A DNA stretch of 64,000 nt from Labrys sp. KNU-23 (GCF_008330945.1 NZ_CP043489.1:2181501-2245500), one strand, 5' to 3'. Positions 27,161-36,162 are shown, counted from the stretch's first letter. Numbers and translations are program-made. The notes: generated by a model from the letters alone, not told the origin.

Positions 27161-27331
27161 GGACCCACCCGGCAGACAAGGAGGGCGCAGTCCGCCCGCC
27201 GCGATATATCGCGAAGCGATAGGTGCTTAATAGTTGAGCAGCCGACGTTCAAGGTACGAAAGGACGCAGTGCCCCTGGAAGCGCGAACTTCCAGTCCGCA
27301 TCTTGGAAACGCCGCGCTTGCAGGATGGGAT

Positions 27332-27389
27332 GAGGCGGACACCGCGACATGCAGGCATGTCGCTGAGATGTCCGCGCTCCCAGGATCCG
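27332..27389. repeat. Intergenic palindromic repeat, family B
   Basis: GAGGCGGACACC...GAGATGTCCGCGCTC encloses the inner hairpin GCGACATGCAGGCATGTCGC (27343-27362), nearly the same as at 11177-11196 and 48176-48195. It lies just upstream of recR, with the loop element TCTTGGAAAC at 27301-27310. Confidence 0.7.
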
Positions 27390-27456
27390 CGCTCAAAATC
27401 GATCGAGCCCGCACTCTCCCCTCGCGCAGGCGCTGCAAATCACCTATCTGAGCTGC

Positions 27457-28059
27457 ATGGCATCCGTTACCGGCCCTGAAATCGAACGCCTGATCCAGTT
27501 GCTCGCCCGCTTGCCCGGGCTCGGGCCGCGTTCGGCCCGCCGAGCGGCGCTGACGCTGATCAAGAAGCGCGAGCAATTGATGGTGCCGCTGTCCTCCGCC
27601 CTGCAGATCGCCTGCGAGCGCGTGGTGGTCTGCTCGAACTGCGGCAATATCGACACCTCGGATCCTTGCACCTTGTGTGGTGATCCCCGGCGCGAGAAAA
27701 CGCTGCTGGTGGTGGTCGAGGATGTCGCCGATCTCTGGGCTCTGGAGCGGGCCGGTGTGGTCAATGCTCGCTACCACGTGCTCGGCGGCACGCTTTCGCC
27801 GCTGGATGGTGTCGGCCCCGAGGACCTCACCATCGACAGGCTGGTGGCGCGCGTTGCCGAGGACGGCGTCTCCGAGGTGATTCTCGCCCTCAACGCCACG
27901 GTCGACGGCCAGACCACCGCCCATTACGTCACCGACCTTCTGGCCCCGACGGGCGTCAAGGTGACGAAACTGGCGCATGGCGTGCCGGTCGGAGGCGAGC
28001 TTGACTATCTCGATGAGGGCACCTTGGCTGCCGCGATCCGCAGCCGGACGCCGTTTTGA
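27457..28059 (+). CDS. recR: Recombination protein RecR
   Basis: A 200-residue DNA-repair protein acting with RecF and RecO to load RecA at gaps. It shows the helix-hairpin-helix [17 protein letters not shown] (about 16-32), the C4 zinc finger [18 protein letters not shown] (about 57-74) and the Toprim domain starting [16 protein letters not shown] (about 81-96), with the late [15 protein letters not shown] motif. Length is standard. It normally follows ybaB directly; here a 9.5-kb block of unrelated metabolic and regulatory genes lies between. Confidence 0.98.
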   Translation: MASVTGPEIERLIQLLARLPGLGPRSARRAALTLIKKREQLMVPLSSALQIACERVVVCSNCGNIDTSDPCTLCGDPRREKTLLVVVEDVADLWALERAGVVNARYHVLGGTLSPLDGVGPEDLTIDRLVARVAEDGVSEVILALNATVDGQTTAHYVTDLLAPTGVKVTKLAHGVPVGGELDYLDEGTLAAAIRSRTPF

Positions 28060-28081
28060 CGAAAGTATTCGGGCGTCTGAA

Positions 28082-28163
28082 TCGTCATTGCGAGCGTAGC
28101 GAAGCAATCCAGCGGTCGGAGCCATCGTGCCCCTGGATTGCTTCGCTACGCTCGCAATGACGA
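28082..28163. repeat. Perfect long inverted repeat, family E
   Basis: Arms of 31 bases (28082-28112 and 28133-28163) are exact reverse complements and include CATTGCGAGCGTAGCGAAGC. The loop is 20 bases. This is the widely dispersed alphaproteobacterial type of repeat. It separates recR from the next operon and may end transcription. Confidence 0.9.
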
Positions 28164-28215
28164 ACAAGAAGCACCGCTTCACGCCATTAACGAGCGAAAT
28201 CGAAAGGAATCCCCC

Positions 28216-28518
28216 ATGCCCCAGCTCATCATCACCTATTGGCGCGACATTCCCACCATGGTGGTGGCCAAGCAGGGCCGCACCAGCGCCAAGCGCGAAC
28301 TGAGCTCCCGCTTCGGCGAGGCTGTCGACATGGCGGCGATGCGTGGCGGTGCCGCCGGTACGGATGATTATCTCGCCGAATTCCATCGCAGTCCCCCGAT
28401 CGAGTGCGGCGACGACCTCGAAGCGGAAGTTTCGGCGGCGGCGGCCAAGATCGAGGCGGAATACGACAAGGAACGGTTGGCGGCTCTTGCCAAGAATGGC
28501 GGCAAGGAAACTGCCTGA
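28216..28518 (+). CDS. Virulence-factor domain (scaffold) protein
   Basis: A 100-residue acidic protein starting MPQLIITYWRDIPTMVVAK, with a central RTSAKRELSSRFGEAVDMAAM and YLAEFHRS. I recognise the family annotated as 'virulence factor' domain (PF13769), a misleading name. In Alphaproteobacteria it accompanies the MetV-like and MetF-like genes that follow here, so it probably assists that enzyme or the corrinoid methyl-transfer system often encoded alongside. The start ATG is behind GAAAGGAA, and it is separated from the next gene by 25 bases. Confidence 0.78.
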   Translation: MPQLIITYWRDIPTMVVAKQGRTSAKRELSSRFGEAVDMAAMRGGAAGTDDYLAEFHRSPPIECGDDLEAEVSAAAAKIEAEYDKERLAALAKNGGKETA

Positions 28519-28543
28519 TCCGTTCAACGCGAGCTCACGAGCC

Positions 28544-29149
28544 ATGCGCACGCCCGCCGCCTTCGAAGCCACCGGAAAGCCACCGCGCGATGCGAAGAAA
28601 TTCGCTTTGCGCTTCTGGGCCATCCGCCATTCCGCCGCGATGGAGCGGATCTATGACGGCGTCGAGTGGACGCTGGTCAAGCTCTCGCCCCTGTTCACGG
28701 CAATCGGCTGGGAACGGCTGGAAAAGCCGGTGGCCAAGGTCGAGAAGCTGGTCAAGTCCAGCCTGTTCGACTGCAAGATGTGCGGCCAGTGCGCCCTGTC
28801 CTCCACCGGCATGTCCTGCCCGATGAACTGCCCCAAGGGCCTGCGCAACGGCCCCTGCGGTGGGGTCAGGGCCAATGGCAACTGCGAAGTCTATGCCGAC
28901 ATGCCTTGCGTGTGGGTCAAGGCCTATGAGGGCTCGCGCAACATGGCTGCCGGCAACGCGATCGAGATGCCGCAGGGACCGGTGGATCACCGCCTGAAGG
29001 GGCAGTCTTCCTGGCTTTCCGTCGCTCGCGAGAAATCGGGCTACAATGCCCGGATCGCCGCCGAGAAGGCGGCAGCGGCGGCCGCCGCCAAAGCCAAGGC
29101 TGCTGCAGCCAAATCCACTGTCGCGGCAGCCAGCGGAGGCAAGCCATGA
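28544..29149 (+). CDS. MetV-like cysteine-rich partner of methylenetetrahydrofolate reductase
   Basis: A 201-residue protein with a dense cysteine motif, CKMCGQCALSSTGMSCPMNC followed by PKGLRNGPCGG (about residues 78-108), then NCEVY and CVW. This is the signature of the MTHFR C-terminal/MetV family, in which cysteines hold iron-sulfur clusters (and zinc) in MetVF-type reductases of acetogens. The C-terminal tail is Ala/Lys-rich and low complexity. It overlaps the MetF-like gene by four bases (ATGA), supporting a two-subunit enzyme. The ATG at 28544 is favoured; GTG and TTG alternatives exist upstream. Confidence 0.82.
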   Translation: MRTPAAFEATGKPPRDAKKFALRFWAIRHSAAMERIYDGVEWTLVKLSPLFTAIGWERLEKPVAKVEKLVKSSLFDCKMCGQCALSSTGMSCPMNCPKGLRNGPCGGVRANGNCEVYADMPCVWVKAYEGSRNMAAGNAIEMPQGPVDHRLKGQSSWLSVAREKSGYNARIAAEKAAAAAAAKAKAAAAKSTVAAASGGKP

Positions 29150-30198
29150 CCGGCGATACCAGGCTGCCCCATCCTGACGATTTCGGCCCGCACCCGGCTG
29201 CCCCCCTGCCCGAACTGCCGGGCCATACCTCGCGCGGGCGCCTCGAGCGCGTGCTGCGCCGCGGCGAATTCGCCGTCACGGCCGAGCTCAACCCGCCCGA
29301 TTCGGCCAATCCCGATGACGTGCTGGAACGGGTCAAGCCGTTCGAGGGGTGGGTCGACGCCATCAACGCCACCGACGGCTCCGGCGCCAATTGCCACATG
29401 TCCTCGGTGGCGATCTGCGCCCTGCTGACCCGTGTCGGCTATTCGCCGGTGTTCCAGATCTCCTGCCGCGACTACAACCGCATCGCCATCCAGGGCAATG
29501 TGCTGGGCGCCGCCGCGCTCGGCGTGTGCAACGTGTTGTGCCTGTCCGGCGACGGGGTGCAGAGCGGCGACCATCCCGAGGCTAAACCGGTCTTCGACCT
29601 CGATTCCACGGCCCTGCTCTCCACCATCCGCACCATGCGTGACGAGCAGCGCTTCCTGTCGGGCCGCAAGATCACCACGCCGCCGGCCATGTTCCTCGGC
29701 GCGGCTGCCAATCCCTTCGTGCCGCCCCATGAATTCCGCCCGATCAACCTGGCCAAGAAGATCCAGGCCGGGGCGCAGTTCATCCAGACGCAATATTGCT
29801 TCGACGTGCCGCTGCTCGAGCGCTTCATGGCTCGCATCCGCGACATGGGCCTGCATGAGAAATGCTTCATCATGGTCGGCGTCGGCCCGCTCGCCTCCGC
29901 CCGTACCGCCAAATGGATGCGCTCCAACGTGCCTGGCGTGCACGTGCCCGACGACGTGATCAAGCGCCTGGAAGGCGCGCAGGATCAGAAGGAGGAAGGC
30001 AAGCGGCTGTGCATCGACATCATCCAGCAGGTCCGAGAGATCAAGGGTGTCGCCGGCGTGCATGTGATGGCCTACCGCCAGGAAGAATATGTCGCGGAGA
30101 TCGTGCATGAATCCGGCGTGCTGGCCGGCCGCACGCCCTGGCGCCGCGACATGGCCCCGAGCCCGATCCCGCATGAGGAGATGGTGGGCGCACAGTAG
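29146..30198 (+). CDS. Methylenetetrahydrofolate reductase, MetF-like subunit
   Basis: A 350-residue TIM-barrel flavoprotein of the MTHFR family, converting 5,10-methylene- to 5-methyl-tetrahydrofolate or the reverse. Recognisable segments are FAVTAELNPPDSANPDDVLE near 40-60 (start of the barrel, with the catalytic Glu of the family), LGVCNVLCLSGDG near 126-138, and KIQAGAQFIQTQYCFD near 205-220. It lacks the compact form of E. coli MetF and groups by architecture with the version that follows a MetV-like gene. Corrinoid methyltransferase genes that often follow are absent; an unrelated VOC gene lies downstream on the other strand. Confidence 0.88.
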   Translation: MTGDTRLPHPDDFGPHPAAPLPELPGHTSRGRLERVLRRGEFAVTAELNPPDSANPDDVLERVKPFEGWVDAINATDGSGANCHMSSVAICALLTRVGYSPVFQISCRDYNRIAIQGNVLGAAALGVCNVLCLSGDGVQSGDHPEAKPVFDLDSTALLSTIRTMRDEQRFLSGRKITTPPAMFLGAAANPFVPPHEFRPINLAKKIQAGAQFIQTQYCFDVPLLERFMARIRDMGLHEKCFIMVGVGPLASARTAKWMRSNVPGVHVPDDVIKRLEGAQDQKEEGKRLCIDIIQQVREIKGVAGVHVMAYRQEEYVAEIVHESGVLAGRTPWRRDMAPSPIPHEEMVGAQ

Positions 30199-30227
30199 GG
30201 GCGTCCCCGGGTGCCCGGGAGAAGCTG

Positions 30228-30611
30228 TCAGCCCGCCGCCGCGAATACCCGCAGCCGGTGGCCGTCGGGATCGAGCACCACGAAGGTACGGCCGAAATCG
30301 AGATCGACGGGCTTTTGCAACACGCGCACATCGCGCGTCTCAGTCCATTTGGTATAGGTGGCATCGACGGCGGCAGCGTCCGCGACCTCGAAGCCAATCT
30401 CGACACCGCCGGCCGGGGCACTGGGCGCAGGCTCGGCCGTATGCTTGGACCAAAGACCCAGCATCAGGCCGGTCGGCAGCGCGAACATGGCGAAGGTGGC
30501 CTGCTCCTCGACGGGATCGAGGCCAAGCAATTCACGATAGAAGGCAGCGCTGCGCCGTGGGCTGTCGACCATCAGCAGGGCAAAACTGGCTTTGAAGGCG
30601 GGATCGGGCAT
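30228..30611 (-). CDS. VOC family (glyoxalase/bleomycin-resistance fold) protein
   Basis: A 127-residue protein made of two beta-alpha-beta-beta-beta modules: FALLMVDSPRRSAAFYRELLGLDPVEEQ at the start and VEIGFEVADAAAVDATYTKW...FGRTFVVLDPDGHRLRVFA at the end. The C-terminal DPDGHRLR is the usual VOC metal-site strand. Members include glyoxalases, dioxygenases and resistance proteins, and the substrate cannot be predicted. The gene is alone, convergent with the MetF-like gene. Confidence 0.87.
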   Translation of the reverse strand: MPDPAFKASFALLMVDSPRRSAAFYRELLGLDPVEEQATFAMFALPTGLMLGLWSKHTAEPAPSAPAGGVEIGFEVADAAAVDATYTKWTETRDVRVLQKPVDLDFGRTFVVLDPDGHRLRVFAAAG

Positions 30612-30680
30612 CGTCGTGTTCCTCGGTTGCGATGAGGAAAGACTGGCGCGTCACCCTGCCAGTTTTTGTCAGGAGCATAG

Positions 30681-30708
30681 AAAGAGCGGACGGAATGTCC
30701 GCCTCTTC
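30681..30708. repeat. Small hairpin repeat, family B fragment
   Basis: GCGGACGGAATGTCCGC inside AAGAG...CTCTT, at the downstream end of the monophosphatase gene; it could serve as its terminator. The neighbouring 100-base gap holds nothing else. Confidence 0.55.
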
Positions 30709-30711
30709 CCG

Positions 30712-31527
30712 TCATGCCGCCACAGCCTCGGCCTGCTCCACCAGCCGCATCAGGCCTTCCCAGGCCCCCGGGGCCGCGCCGATCACCCGGCCGCCACGGG
30801 CGAGATCGCCATGGGCGAGAAAATTCTCGATCCGGCCACCCGCCTCGCTGATCAGGCACAGGCCCGCCAGGCAGTCCCAGGCGTTCATGTGCGGTTCGTA
30901 ATAGCCGACCAGACGACCCGCAGCGACATAGGCCAGCATCAGCGCGCCCGAACCGTTGCGGATGAACATGCCCCCCTCATGCAGCAGCGCATTGAGGAAG
31001 CCGGTGATGATCTCGGGCGCCACGCGGTGATTGGCGCCGACCCCGAGCACGCCGTCGACCAGGCTTCTCTTGTCGGAAAGCTGCAAGGTGGCGCCGTTCA
31101 GGCTGGCGCCCTGGCCGAGGGCGGCCGCATAGAGCTCGTCGCGCACCGGCGCATAGATCACCCCGACAACCGTTTCGCTGCCATGGGTGACCGCGACCGA
31201 GACGCACCAGGACGGCAGGCCGAAAACGAAGGGGCTGGTGCCGTCGACCGGGTCCATCACCCAGCAATAGCCGGATGTGCCCTCGCTCAGGCCATATTCC
31301 TCGCCCAGCAGGCTGTCATCGGGGAAGACGGCGTGGATGCGCTCGCGCAGCAGCCTTTCGCTGGCCTTGTCCGCGGCCGAGACCACATCCTGCGCATTGG
31401 CCTTGGTCTCAACCGCCAGCGTATCGCGATCGTTGAAAAAGGACAGCGCCAGAAGGCCGGCCTCACGGATGATGTCCCGGGCAAGGTCGAGGCGGGCGGC
31501 GATGTCGTTGGCGGCAGGCGATGTCAT
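30712..31527 (-). CDS. Inositol monophosphatase family phosphatase
   Basis: A 271-residue Mg-dependent phosphatase. Metal-binding motifs are GEEYGL (about residue 72), MDPVDGTSPFVFGLPSWCVS (about residues 87-106, the DPxDGT signature) and WDCLAGLCLISEAGG (about residues 213-227). The family hydrolyses inositol phosphates, sugar phosphates or PAP. It lies 52 bases downstream of an AfuABC-like importer on the same strand, so an imported phosphorylated sugar or polyol is a reasonable substrate by inference. The ATG at 31527 is used; an earlier ATG at 31557 would overlap the spacer. Confidence 0.9.
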   Translation of the reverse strand: MTSPAANDIAARLDLARDIIREAGLLALSFFNDRDTLAVETKANAQDVVSAADKASERLLRERIHAVFPDDSLLGEEYGLSEGTSGYCWVMDPVDGTSPFVFGLPSWCVSVAVTHGSETVVGVIYAPVRDELYAAALGQGASLNGATLQLSDKRSLVDGVLGVGANHRVAPEIITGFLNALLHEGGMFIRNGSGALMLAYVAAGRLVGYYEPHMNAWDCLAGLCLISEAGGRIENFLAHGDLARGGRVIGAAPGAWEGLMRLVEQAEAVAA

Positions 31528-31578
31528 GGGCAATCCGGTATCAACATTCAAAAACAAAGGAGAGAGCGCGTCAGCCGG

Positions 31579-32643
31579 TCATTCAGGCACCAGGGCGAGG
31601 CCTCGATCGTGCAGGTCGACGCCGATCGGCGTACCCGGCGCAAGCATGCGATCCGTGCCGGAATCGATGAGGAAGATCGGGCCGGCCTTGGTCTCGATCT
31701 CATATTCGACATGGTCGCCGAGATAGGCGGCGTGCAGCACCTTGCCCGACAGCATGGCCCCCGCCGCCTCGCGCAGGGTCATGGCGTTGGGGCGGATGGC
31801 GAGCTTGGCCGGGCCGACGGCCAGCCCCCGCGCGGCCAGGGCATGCCCCCCCTCGCCGACTCGGATCTCGGCGCGGCCGTCCGCCACGCGCGTCACCTCG
31901 CAGGGCACCACATTGGCCTCGCCGATGAAGTCGGCGATGAAGGCGGAAGCCGGTGCCTCGTAGAGATCGCGCGGGGTGCCGGCCTGGGCGATCCGGCCCT
32001 GGTGCATGACGATCACCGTATCGGAGACGGCCAGAGCCTCTTCCTGGTCATGGGTGACATAGACGGCTGTGAAGCCCAGGCGCTGCTGCAGTTCACGGAT
32101 CTCGGTGCGCACCCGCCGGCGCAGCCGCGCGTCGAGATTGGAGAGCGGCTCGTCGAGCAGCAGAACCTGCGGCTCGACCACGAGGGCGCGCGCCACGGCG
32201 ACGCGCTGCTGCTGGCCGCCCGACAATTCGCTCGGCAGGCGGTCACCATAGCCGGCCAGCCCCACCAGCGCGAGGCCGTCAGCCGCCTTCTCGCACGCCT
32301 CGGCCTTGCGCAGGCCGGACGATATCAGGCCGTATGCGACATTATCGGCCACGCTCATATGCGGAAACAGGGCGTAGGACTGGAACACCATCGAAACGTC
32401 ACGCTCATTGGCCGGCAGCGCCGTGACGTCCTTGCCGCCGATGCTGATACGGCCGGCACTGGGATGTTCCAGCCCGGCAATCATGCGCAGGGTCGTGGTC
32501 TTGCCGCAGCCCGAAGGGCCGAGCAGGGTCACCAGCGTTCCCGGTTCGATCGTGAGCGACAGATCGGCGATGGCGGTCACCGCGCCGAAATTCTTGCGCA
32601 CATTCTGGAAGGTGACCGAGCCCGGCCTGATATCGATACTCAT
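31579..32643 (-). CDS. ABC transporter ATP-binding protein (FbpC/AfuC-like)
   Basis: A 354-residue importer ATPase. Walker A GPSGCGKTT (about 43-51), Q-loop MVFQSYALFPH, signature LSGGQQQR, Walker B VLLLDEP and H-loop YVTHD are all intact. The C-terminal TOBE-type regulatory domain covers about residues 245-354. This matches the ferric/hexose-phosphate/2-aminoethylphosphonate branch of the spermidine-iron family. It overlaps the permease gene by four bases (ATGA). Earlier in-frame start codons lie within the permease and are not used. Confidence 0.93.
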   Translation of the reverse strand: MSIDIRPGSVTFQNVRKNFGAVTAIADLSLTIEPGTLVTLLGPSGCGKTTTLRMIAGLEHPSAGRISIGGKDVTALPANERDVSMVFQSYALFPHMSVADNVAYGLISSGLRKAEACEKAADGLALVGLAGYGDRLPSELSGGQQQRVAVARALVVEPQVLLLDEPLSNLDARLRRRVRTEIRELQQRLGFTAVYVTHDQEEALAVSDTVIVMHQGRIAQAGTPRDLYEAPASAFIADFIGEANVVPCEVTRVADGRAEIRVGEGGHALAARGLAVGPAKLAIRPNAMTLREAAGAMLSGKVLHAAYLGDHVEYEIETKAGPIFLIDSGTDRMLAPGTPIGVDLHDRGLALVPE

Positions 32644-34886
32644 GCCGTTTTCTCCTGAGGCTTGGTATTCTCTTGGGGCTTGGCTGCCGATCTGCCTGGC
32701 AGGCCGGTGACGCGATCCTCGCGGCGCAGCCGGCGTTCGCCGACCAGGGCCTGGAAGCCACCGATCACGGCGATCATCACCACGATCAGCACGCTGGAAT
32801 AGGCGATCGCCACGCCATAGCTGCCATTCTCGACCAGTCCGACGATATAGGCGGTCGCCATATTGTACTCGGCGCTGACCAGGAAGATCACCGCACTGAT
32901 CGAGGTGATCGAGCGCACGAAGCTGTAGACCAGGGCAGCGACGATGGCCGGCCGGAGCAGTGGCAGGATCACCCGCCGCGCCGTGGTGAAGGAATTGGCG
33001 CCCAGCGTCAGCGAGGCCTCGTCGAGGCTGCGGTCGATCTGGCTCATCGCCGCCACGCCGCCGCGCACCCCCACCGGCATGTTGCGGAAGACGAAGCAGA
33101 CGATGAGGATCAGCGCCGTGCCGGTCATCTCCACCGGCGGCAAATTGAAGGCGAAGACATAGGAAACGCCGATGATGGTGCCGGGAATGGCAAAGCTCAT
33201 CATCAGCGCGAATTCGAACACGGAGCGGCCGGCGAAGTGCTGGCGTACGATGAGATAGGCGGTGAGGAGGCCGACGGCCGCCGTCAACGGTGCCGAAATC
33301 AGGGCGATTTCCATCGTGGTCCAGAACGAACCCCAGGCGACGCCGTTCCAGAGCAGCACTCCCTTGTCGAAGGTCACGGCGAAGGCGCGGGTGTAGTGCT
33401 CCAGCGTGAGGCTGTGGTCGAGCCCCCAGGTCTTCACGAAGCCGCCGAACAGGATCATGAAATAGACCACCAGCGTGAAGGCACCCCATGCGCAGACCAC
33501 GCCGATGGAAAGCGTGGCGACGCCGCGGCTGAGGCCGGCATGCTGGCCGGAATCGCCCTTGCCGGTGACGGTGGTGAAATTCCTGCCGCCGAGCCAGAGC
33601 CGCTGGGCGACGAAGGCGGTGAGGGTGAAGGAGAGCAGGATCAGGGCCAGCACGGCCGCTCGCGCCGGATCGGTCTGCGCGCCGACCACGGCGAAGAAGA
33701 TCTCGGTGGAGAGCACGCCATGGCTGCCACCCAGCACCATCGGATTGCCGAAATCGGCCAGGCTCTCGATGAAGCCGACCAGGAAGGCATTGGCGAGGCC
33801 CGGCCGCATCAGCGGCAGTGACACCGTGACGAAAGTGCGCCAGCGGTCGGCCTTGAGCGTCTGGGCGGCCTCCTCCATGGCGGGGCTGACGCCCTGCACC
33901 ACGCCGATGAGCACCAGGAAGGCGATCGGCGTGAAGGAGAGCACCTGCGCGATCCAGATGCCGGTGAGGCCATAGAGCCAGCGGCCGGGCGGAATGTCGA
34001 ACAGATAGGCAAGGCCCTGGGTCACCACGCCGGAGCGCCCGAACAGCAGGATCAGGGCGAGGCCGACTACGAAGGGCGGCGTGATGATCGGCAGGATGGT
34101 GAGCAGCCGCAGCGCCCGCTTGAAGGGAAAGCGGGTCCGCGTCGCCACCAGGGCGAAAGCGAGGCCCAGCAAGGTGGAGCCGGCTCCGGTGGCGATGGCC
34201 AGCGTCAGGGTGGACCAGGCGACGCCGCAACGCCCGCTGCCGGAAAGGCAGCGCAGGGTCCAGATCGAGGGATCGGTCAGGGTCTTGAGGAAGCCGGCGG
34301 GATCGAAGCTGCCATCGATGCCCTGGAAGGCGCCAACCAGCACCATGCCGACCGGATAAAACACGAAGGTCGTGACCAGGGCGATCAGGATGGTGATCGC
34401 CGATACCACGAAGGCATCGCCCCTGAGAACGCCGCGCTCGGCGAGGCCGAAGCTGAACAGCAGCAGGAACGTCGTCAGCAGCGTGGCCGCGCCGGCGCCG
34501 AACGCCTCCTGCCCCGTGCCAAGCGCGCCGAACCAGGTTTCGAAACCCGGCCAGCGCCAGCCCGAATAGGTGATGGCAAAGCCCTGCAGGACCATGATGG
34601 CCGTACCCGCGAGACCGGATGCGACGAGTAGTCTAGCGCGCAACGCCGACTGGGCCGTAAAGCGGGCCAGCACGGCGGGTGCCAGCGCCAGCAGCGGCAA
34701 AGCAAGCCACCAGCGTCCGTGCAGCGCCAATTGCAGCAGGCCGGGAGCCGCCTTGCCGCCGGCCGGATAGTCACTCAGGCCTGCGATCGAGAACAGGCCG
34801 GCTTCGAGCCTGTACCAGGGCAGGATCGCCAGGCCGAGAACAGCCAGGGCAAGCACCCAGTCGAGGCGACGATTGCGCCTGTTCAT
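32640..34886 (-). CDS. ABC permease, fused two-domain (FbpB/AfuB-like)
   Basis: A 748-residue membrane protein with two complete binding-protein-dependent permease domains in one chain, plus an N-terminal extension with several helices (about residues 10-165). EAA-type loops are visible as EEAAQTLKADRWRTFVTVSLPLMRPG (first half) and DEASLTLGANSFTTARRVILPLLRPA (second half). Fused permeases of this kind occur in AfuB/FbpB systems. The C-terminal tail is polar (PQENTKPQEKTA). The gene follows the binding-protein gene by 223 bases that contain a palindromic repeat. Confidence 0.92.
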   Translation of the reverse strand: MNRRNRRLDWVLALAVLGLAILPWYRLEAGLFSIAGLSDYPAGGKAAPGLLQLALHGRWWLALPLLALAPAVLARFTAQSALRARLLVASGLAGTAIMVLQGFAITYSGWRWPGFETWFGALGTGQEAFGAGAATLLTTFLLLFSFGLAERGVLRGDAFVVSAITILIALVTTFVFYPVGMVLVGAFQGIDGSFDPAGFLKTLTDPSIWTLRCLSGSGRCGVAWSTLTLAIATGAGSTLLGLAFALVATRTRFPFKRALRLLTILPIITPPFVVGLALILLFGRSGVVTQGLAYLFDIPPGRWLYGLTGIWIAQVLSFTPIAFLVLIGVVQGVSPAMEEAAQTLKADRWRTFVTVSLPLMRPGLANAFLVGFIESLADFGNPMVLGGSHGVLSTEIFFAVVGAQTDPARAAVLALILLSFTLTAFVAQRLWLGGRNFTTVTGKGDSGQHAGLSRGVATLSIGVVCAWGAFTLVVYFMILFGGFVKTWGLDHSLTLEHYTRAFAVTFDKGVLLWNGVAWGSFWTTMEIALISAPLTAAVGLLTAYLIVRQHFAGRSVFEFALMMSFAIPGTIIGVSYVFAFNLPPVEMTGTALILIVCFVFRNMPVGVRGGVAAMSQIDRSLDEASLTLGANSFTTARRVILPLLRPAIVAALVYSFVRSITSISAVIFLVSAEYNMATAYIVGLVENGSYGVAIAYSSVLIVVMIAVIGGFQALVGERRLRREDRVTGLPGRSAAKPQENTKPQEKTA

Positions 34887-34974
34887 GGCGAGACCTTTCG
34901 GAGGGAGGTGTTTGGGGCGGCGCAAGCATCCAGCCCATCAGCGTTGACGTTGCCGGTCCAAACGCCGGAAGCAT

Positions 34975-35045
34975 GGAGTGTCGATCTCCAGATCGACATC
35001 ATCCTTCCACGCTTCCAAGAATGTCGATGTGGAGATCGACACTCC
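34975..35045. repeat. Palindromic repeat, family C, inside the ABC operon
   Basis: GGAGTGTCGATCTCC...GGAGATCGACACTCC form arms of about 25 bases around the loop CTTCCACGCTTCCAAGA, which shares TTCCAAGA with the other families. It sits between the binding-protein and permease genes, where it could reduce downstream expression relative to the binding protein. Confidence 0.75.
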
Positions 35046-35109
35046 AATCCCACGCCATCGCCGCAATGACGTCGCGATGGGCGAGACGCCCGCGATTGCG
35101 GAGAACGGA

Positions 35110-36129
35110 TCAGTTGGCGTTGGCGCCTATCTCGCGGTCCCAGCGTTCCAAGAGGGCCTTGCGGGTCGCGGGCTCGCCGAATTTCTTGAAATCGTAGTCG
35201 ATCAGCTTGATGTCCTCGAAGCGCGGGGCCTGGGGCGGCAGCTCGGCCTGCTTGTTGGACGGAATCTGGAAGGACTTGGCATCCTTCATCAGCGATTGGA
35301 TCTCCGGCTTGAGGGCCCAGTCGTAGAATTTCTTGGCATTGTCGAGGTTGCGCGCGCCCTTGATGATGCTCATCGAGCCGATCTCGTAGCCGGTGCCCTC
35401 GCAGGGCGCCACGGTCTTCACCGGGAAGCCCTCCGCCGTCATGGTCACCGCGTCATGCATGAAGACGATGCCGACGGTGGTCTCGCCGCGCGCCGCCGCC
35501 TTCACCGGGGCCGAACCCGACTTGGTGTATTGCGAGACATTGGCATTGAGCTTGGTCAGGTACTCGAAGGCCTTGTCCTCGCCCATGATCTGCACCAGCG
35601 AGGCCAGCGCCGTATAGGCCGTGCCCGAGGAGTTGGGATTGGCCATCTGGATTTCGCCCTTGAAGGAAGGATCGGCGAGATCGGCCCAGCAACCCGGCGC
35701 CTTCAGCTTCTTCTGGGCGAGGAGGTCGGAATTGTAACCCCAGCCGAGTGCGCCGGCATAGACGCCCACGGTGCGGTAGCCCGACTGCTCGGCCTGGCGC
35801 TTGGCCCAGTCCTGAAGCTGATCGAGCAGCGGGGATTTGTATTCGAGCGTGAGGCCTTCCTGGGCGGCCTGCAGATGCGGGTCGCCGGTGCCGGCCCACC
35901 AGATGTCCGTCTTGGGATTGGCGGCCTCGGCCCGGATCTTGGCATAGGTCTCGCCCGAAGACAGGCGCACCATGTTGACGCCGATGCTGCTGTCCTTCTC
36001 GAACCTGTTCTTGAGCAACTCGCAGACGGCGACATCCGCTGCGCAGATCAGGTTGAGCGAGCCCTCCGCCTGGGCGGCGGCCGGAAGCATGGCGGCGATG
36101 ATCGCAGCGGCAGCGAGTGTCTTCTTCAT
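35110..36129 (-). CDS. ABC transporter substrate-binding protein (AfuA/FbpA-like)
   Basis: A 339-residue periplasmic protein with a signal peptide (1-21, ending AAAQAEG). Characteristic segments are LICAADVAVCELLKNRFEK, TDIWWAGTGDPHLQAAQEG (about 86-104), and GWGYNSDLLAQKKLKAPGCWADLADP. WWAGTGDPH resembles the corresponding region of AfuA, which binds hexose phosphates, more than the tyrosine pair of iron-binding FbpA; this is from memory. It is the first gene of a binding protein-permease-ATPase-phosphatase unit, preceded by a LacI-type operator. Confidence 0.9.
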   Translation of the reverse strand: MKKTLAAAAIIAAMLPAAAQAEGSLNLICAADVAVCELLKNRFEKDSSIGVNMVRLSSGETYAKIRAEAANPKTDIWWAGTGDPHLQAAQEGLTLEYKSPLLDQLQDWAKRQAEQSGYRTVGVYAGALGWGYNSDLLAQKKLKAPGCWADLADPSFKGEIQMANPNSSGTAYTALASLVQIMGEDKAFEYLTKLNANVSQYTKSGSAPVKAAARGETTVGIVFMHDAVTMTAEGFPVKTVAPCEGTGYEIGSMSIIKGARNLDNAKKFYDWALKPEIQSLMKDAKSFQIPSNKQAELPPQAPRFEDIKLIDYDFKKFGEPATRKALLERWDREIGANAN

Positions 36130-36162
36130 GGGTTTCCTCCAGGCGGCATGCTGTTCTGCTTG

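Noticed and set aside
28216..28518. A true virulence factor
   Set aside because: The family name comes from a screen; the context is folate metabolism and there are no secretion or virulence genes around it.
31579..36129. Ferric iron uptake (Fbp) operon
   Set aside because: Neighbouring phosphatase and LacI regulator, no Fur-like box seen, and the binding-protein motif resemble hexose-phosphate systems more.
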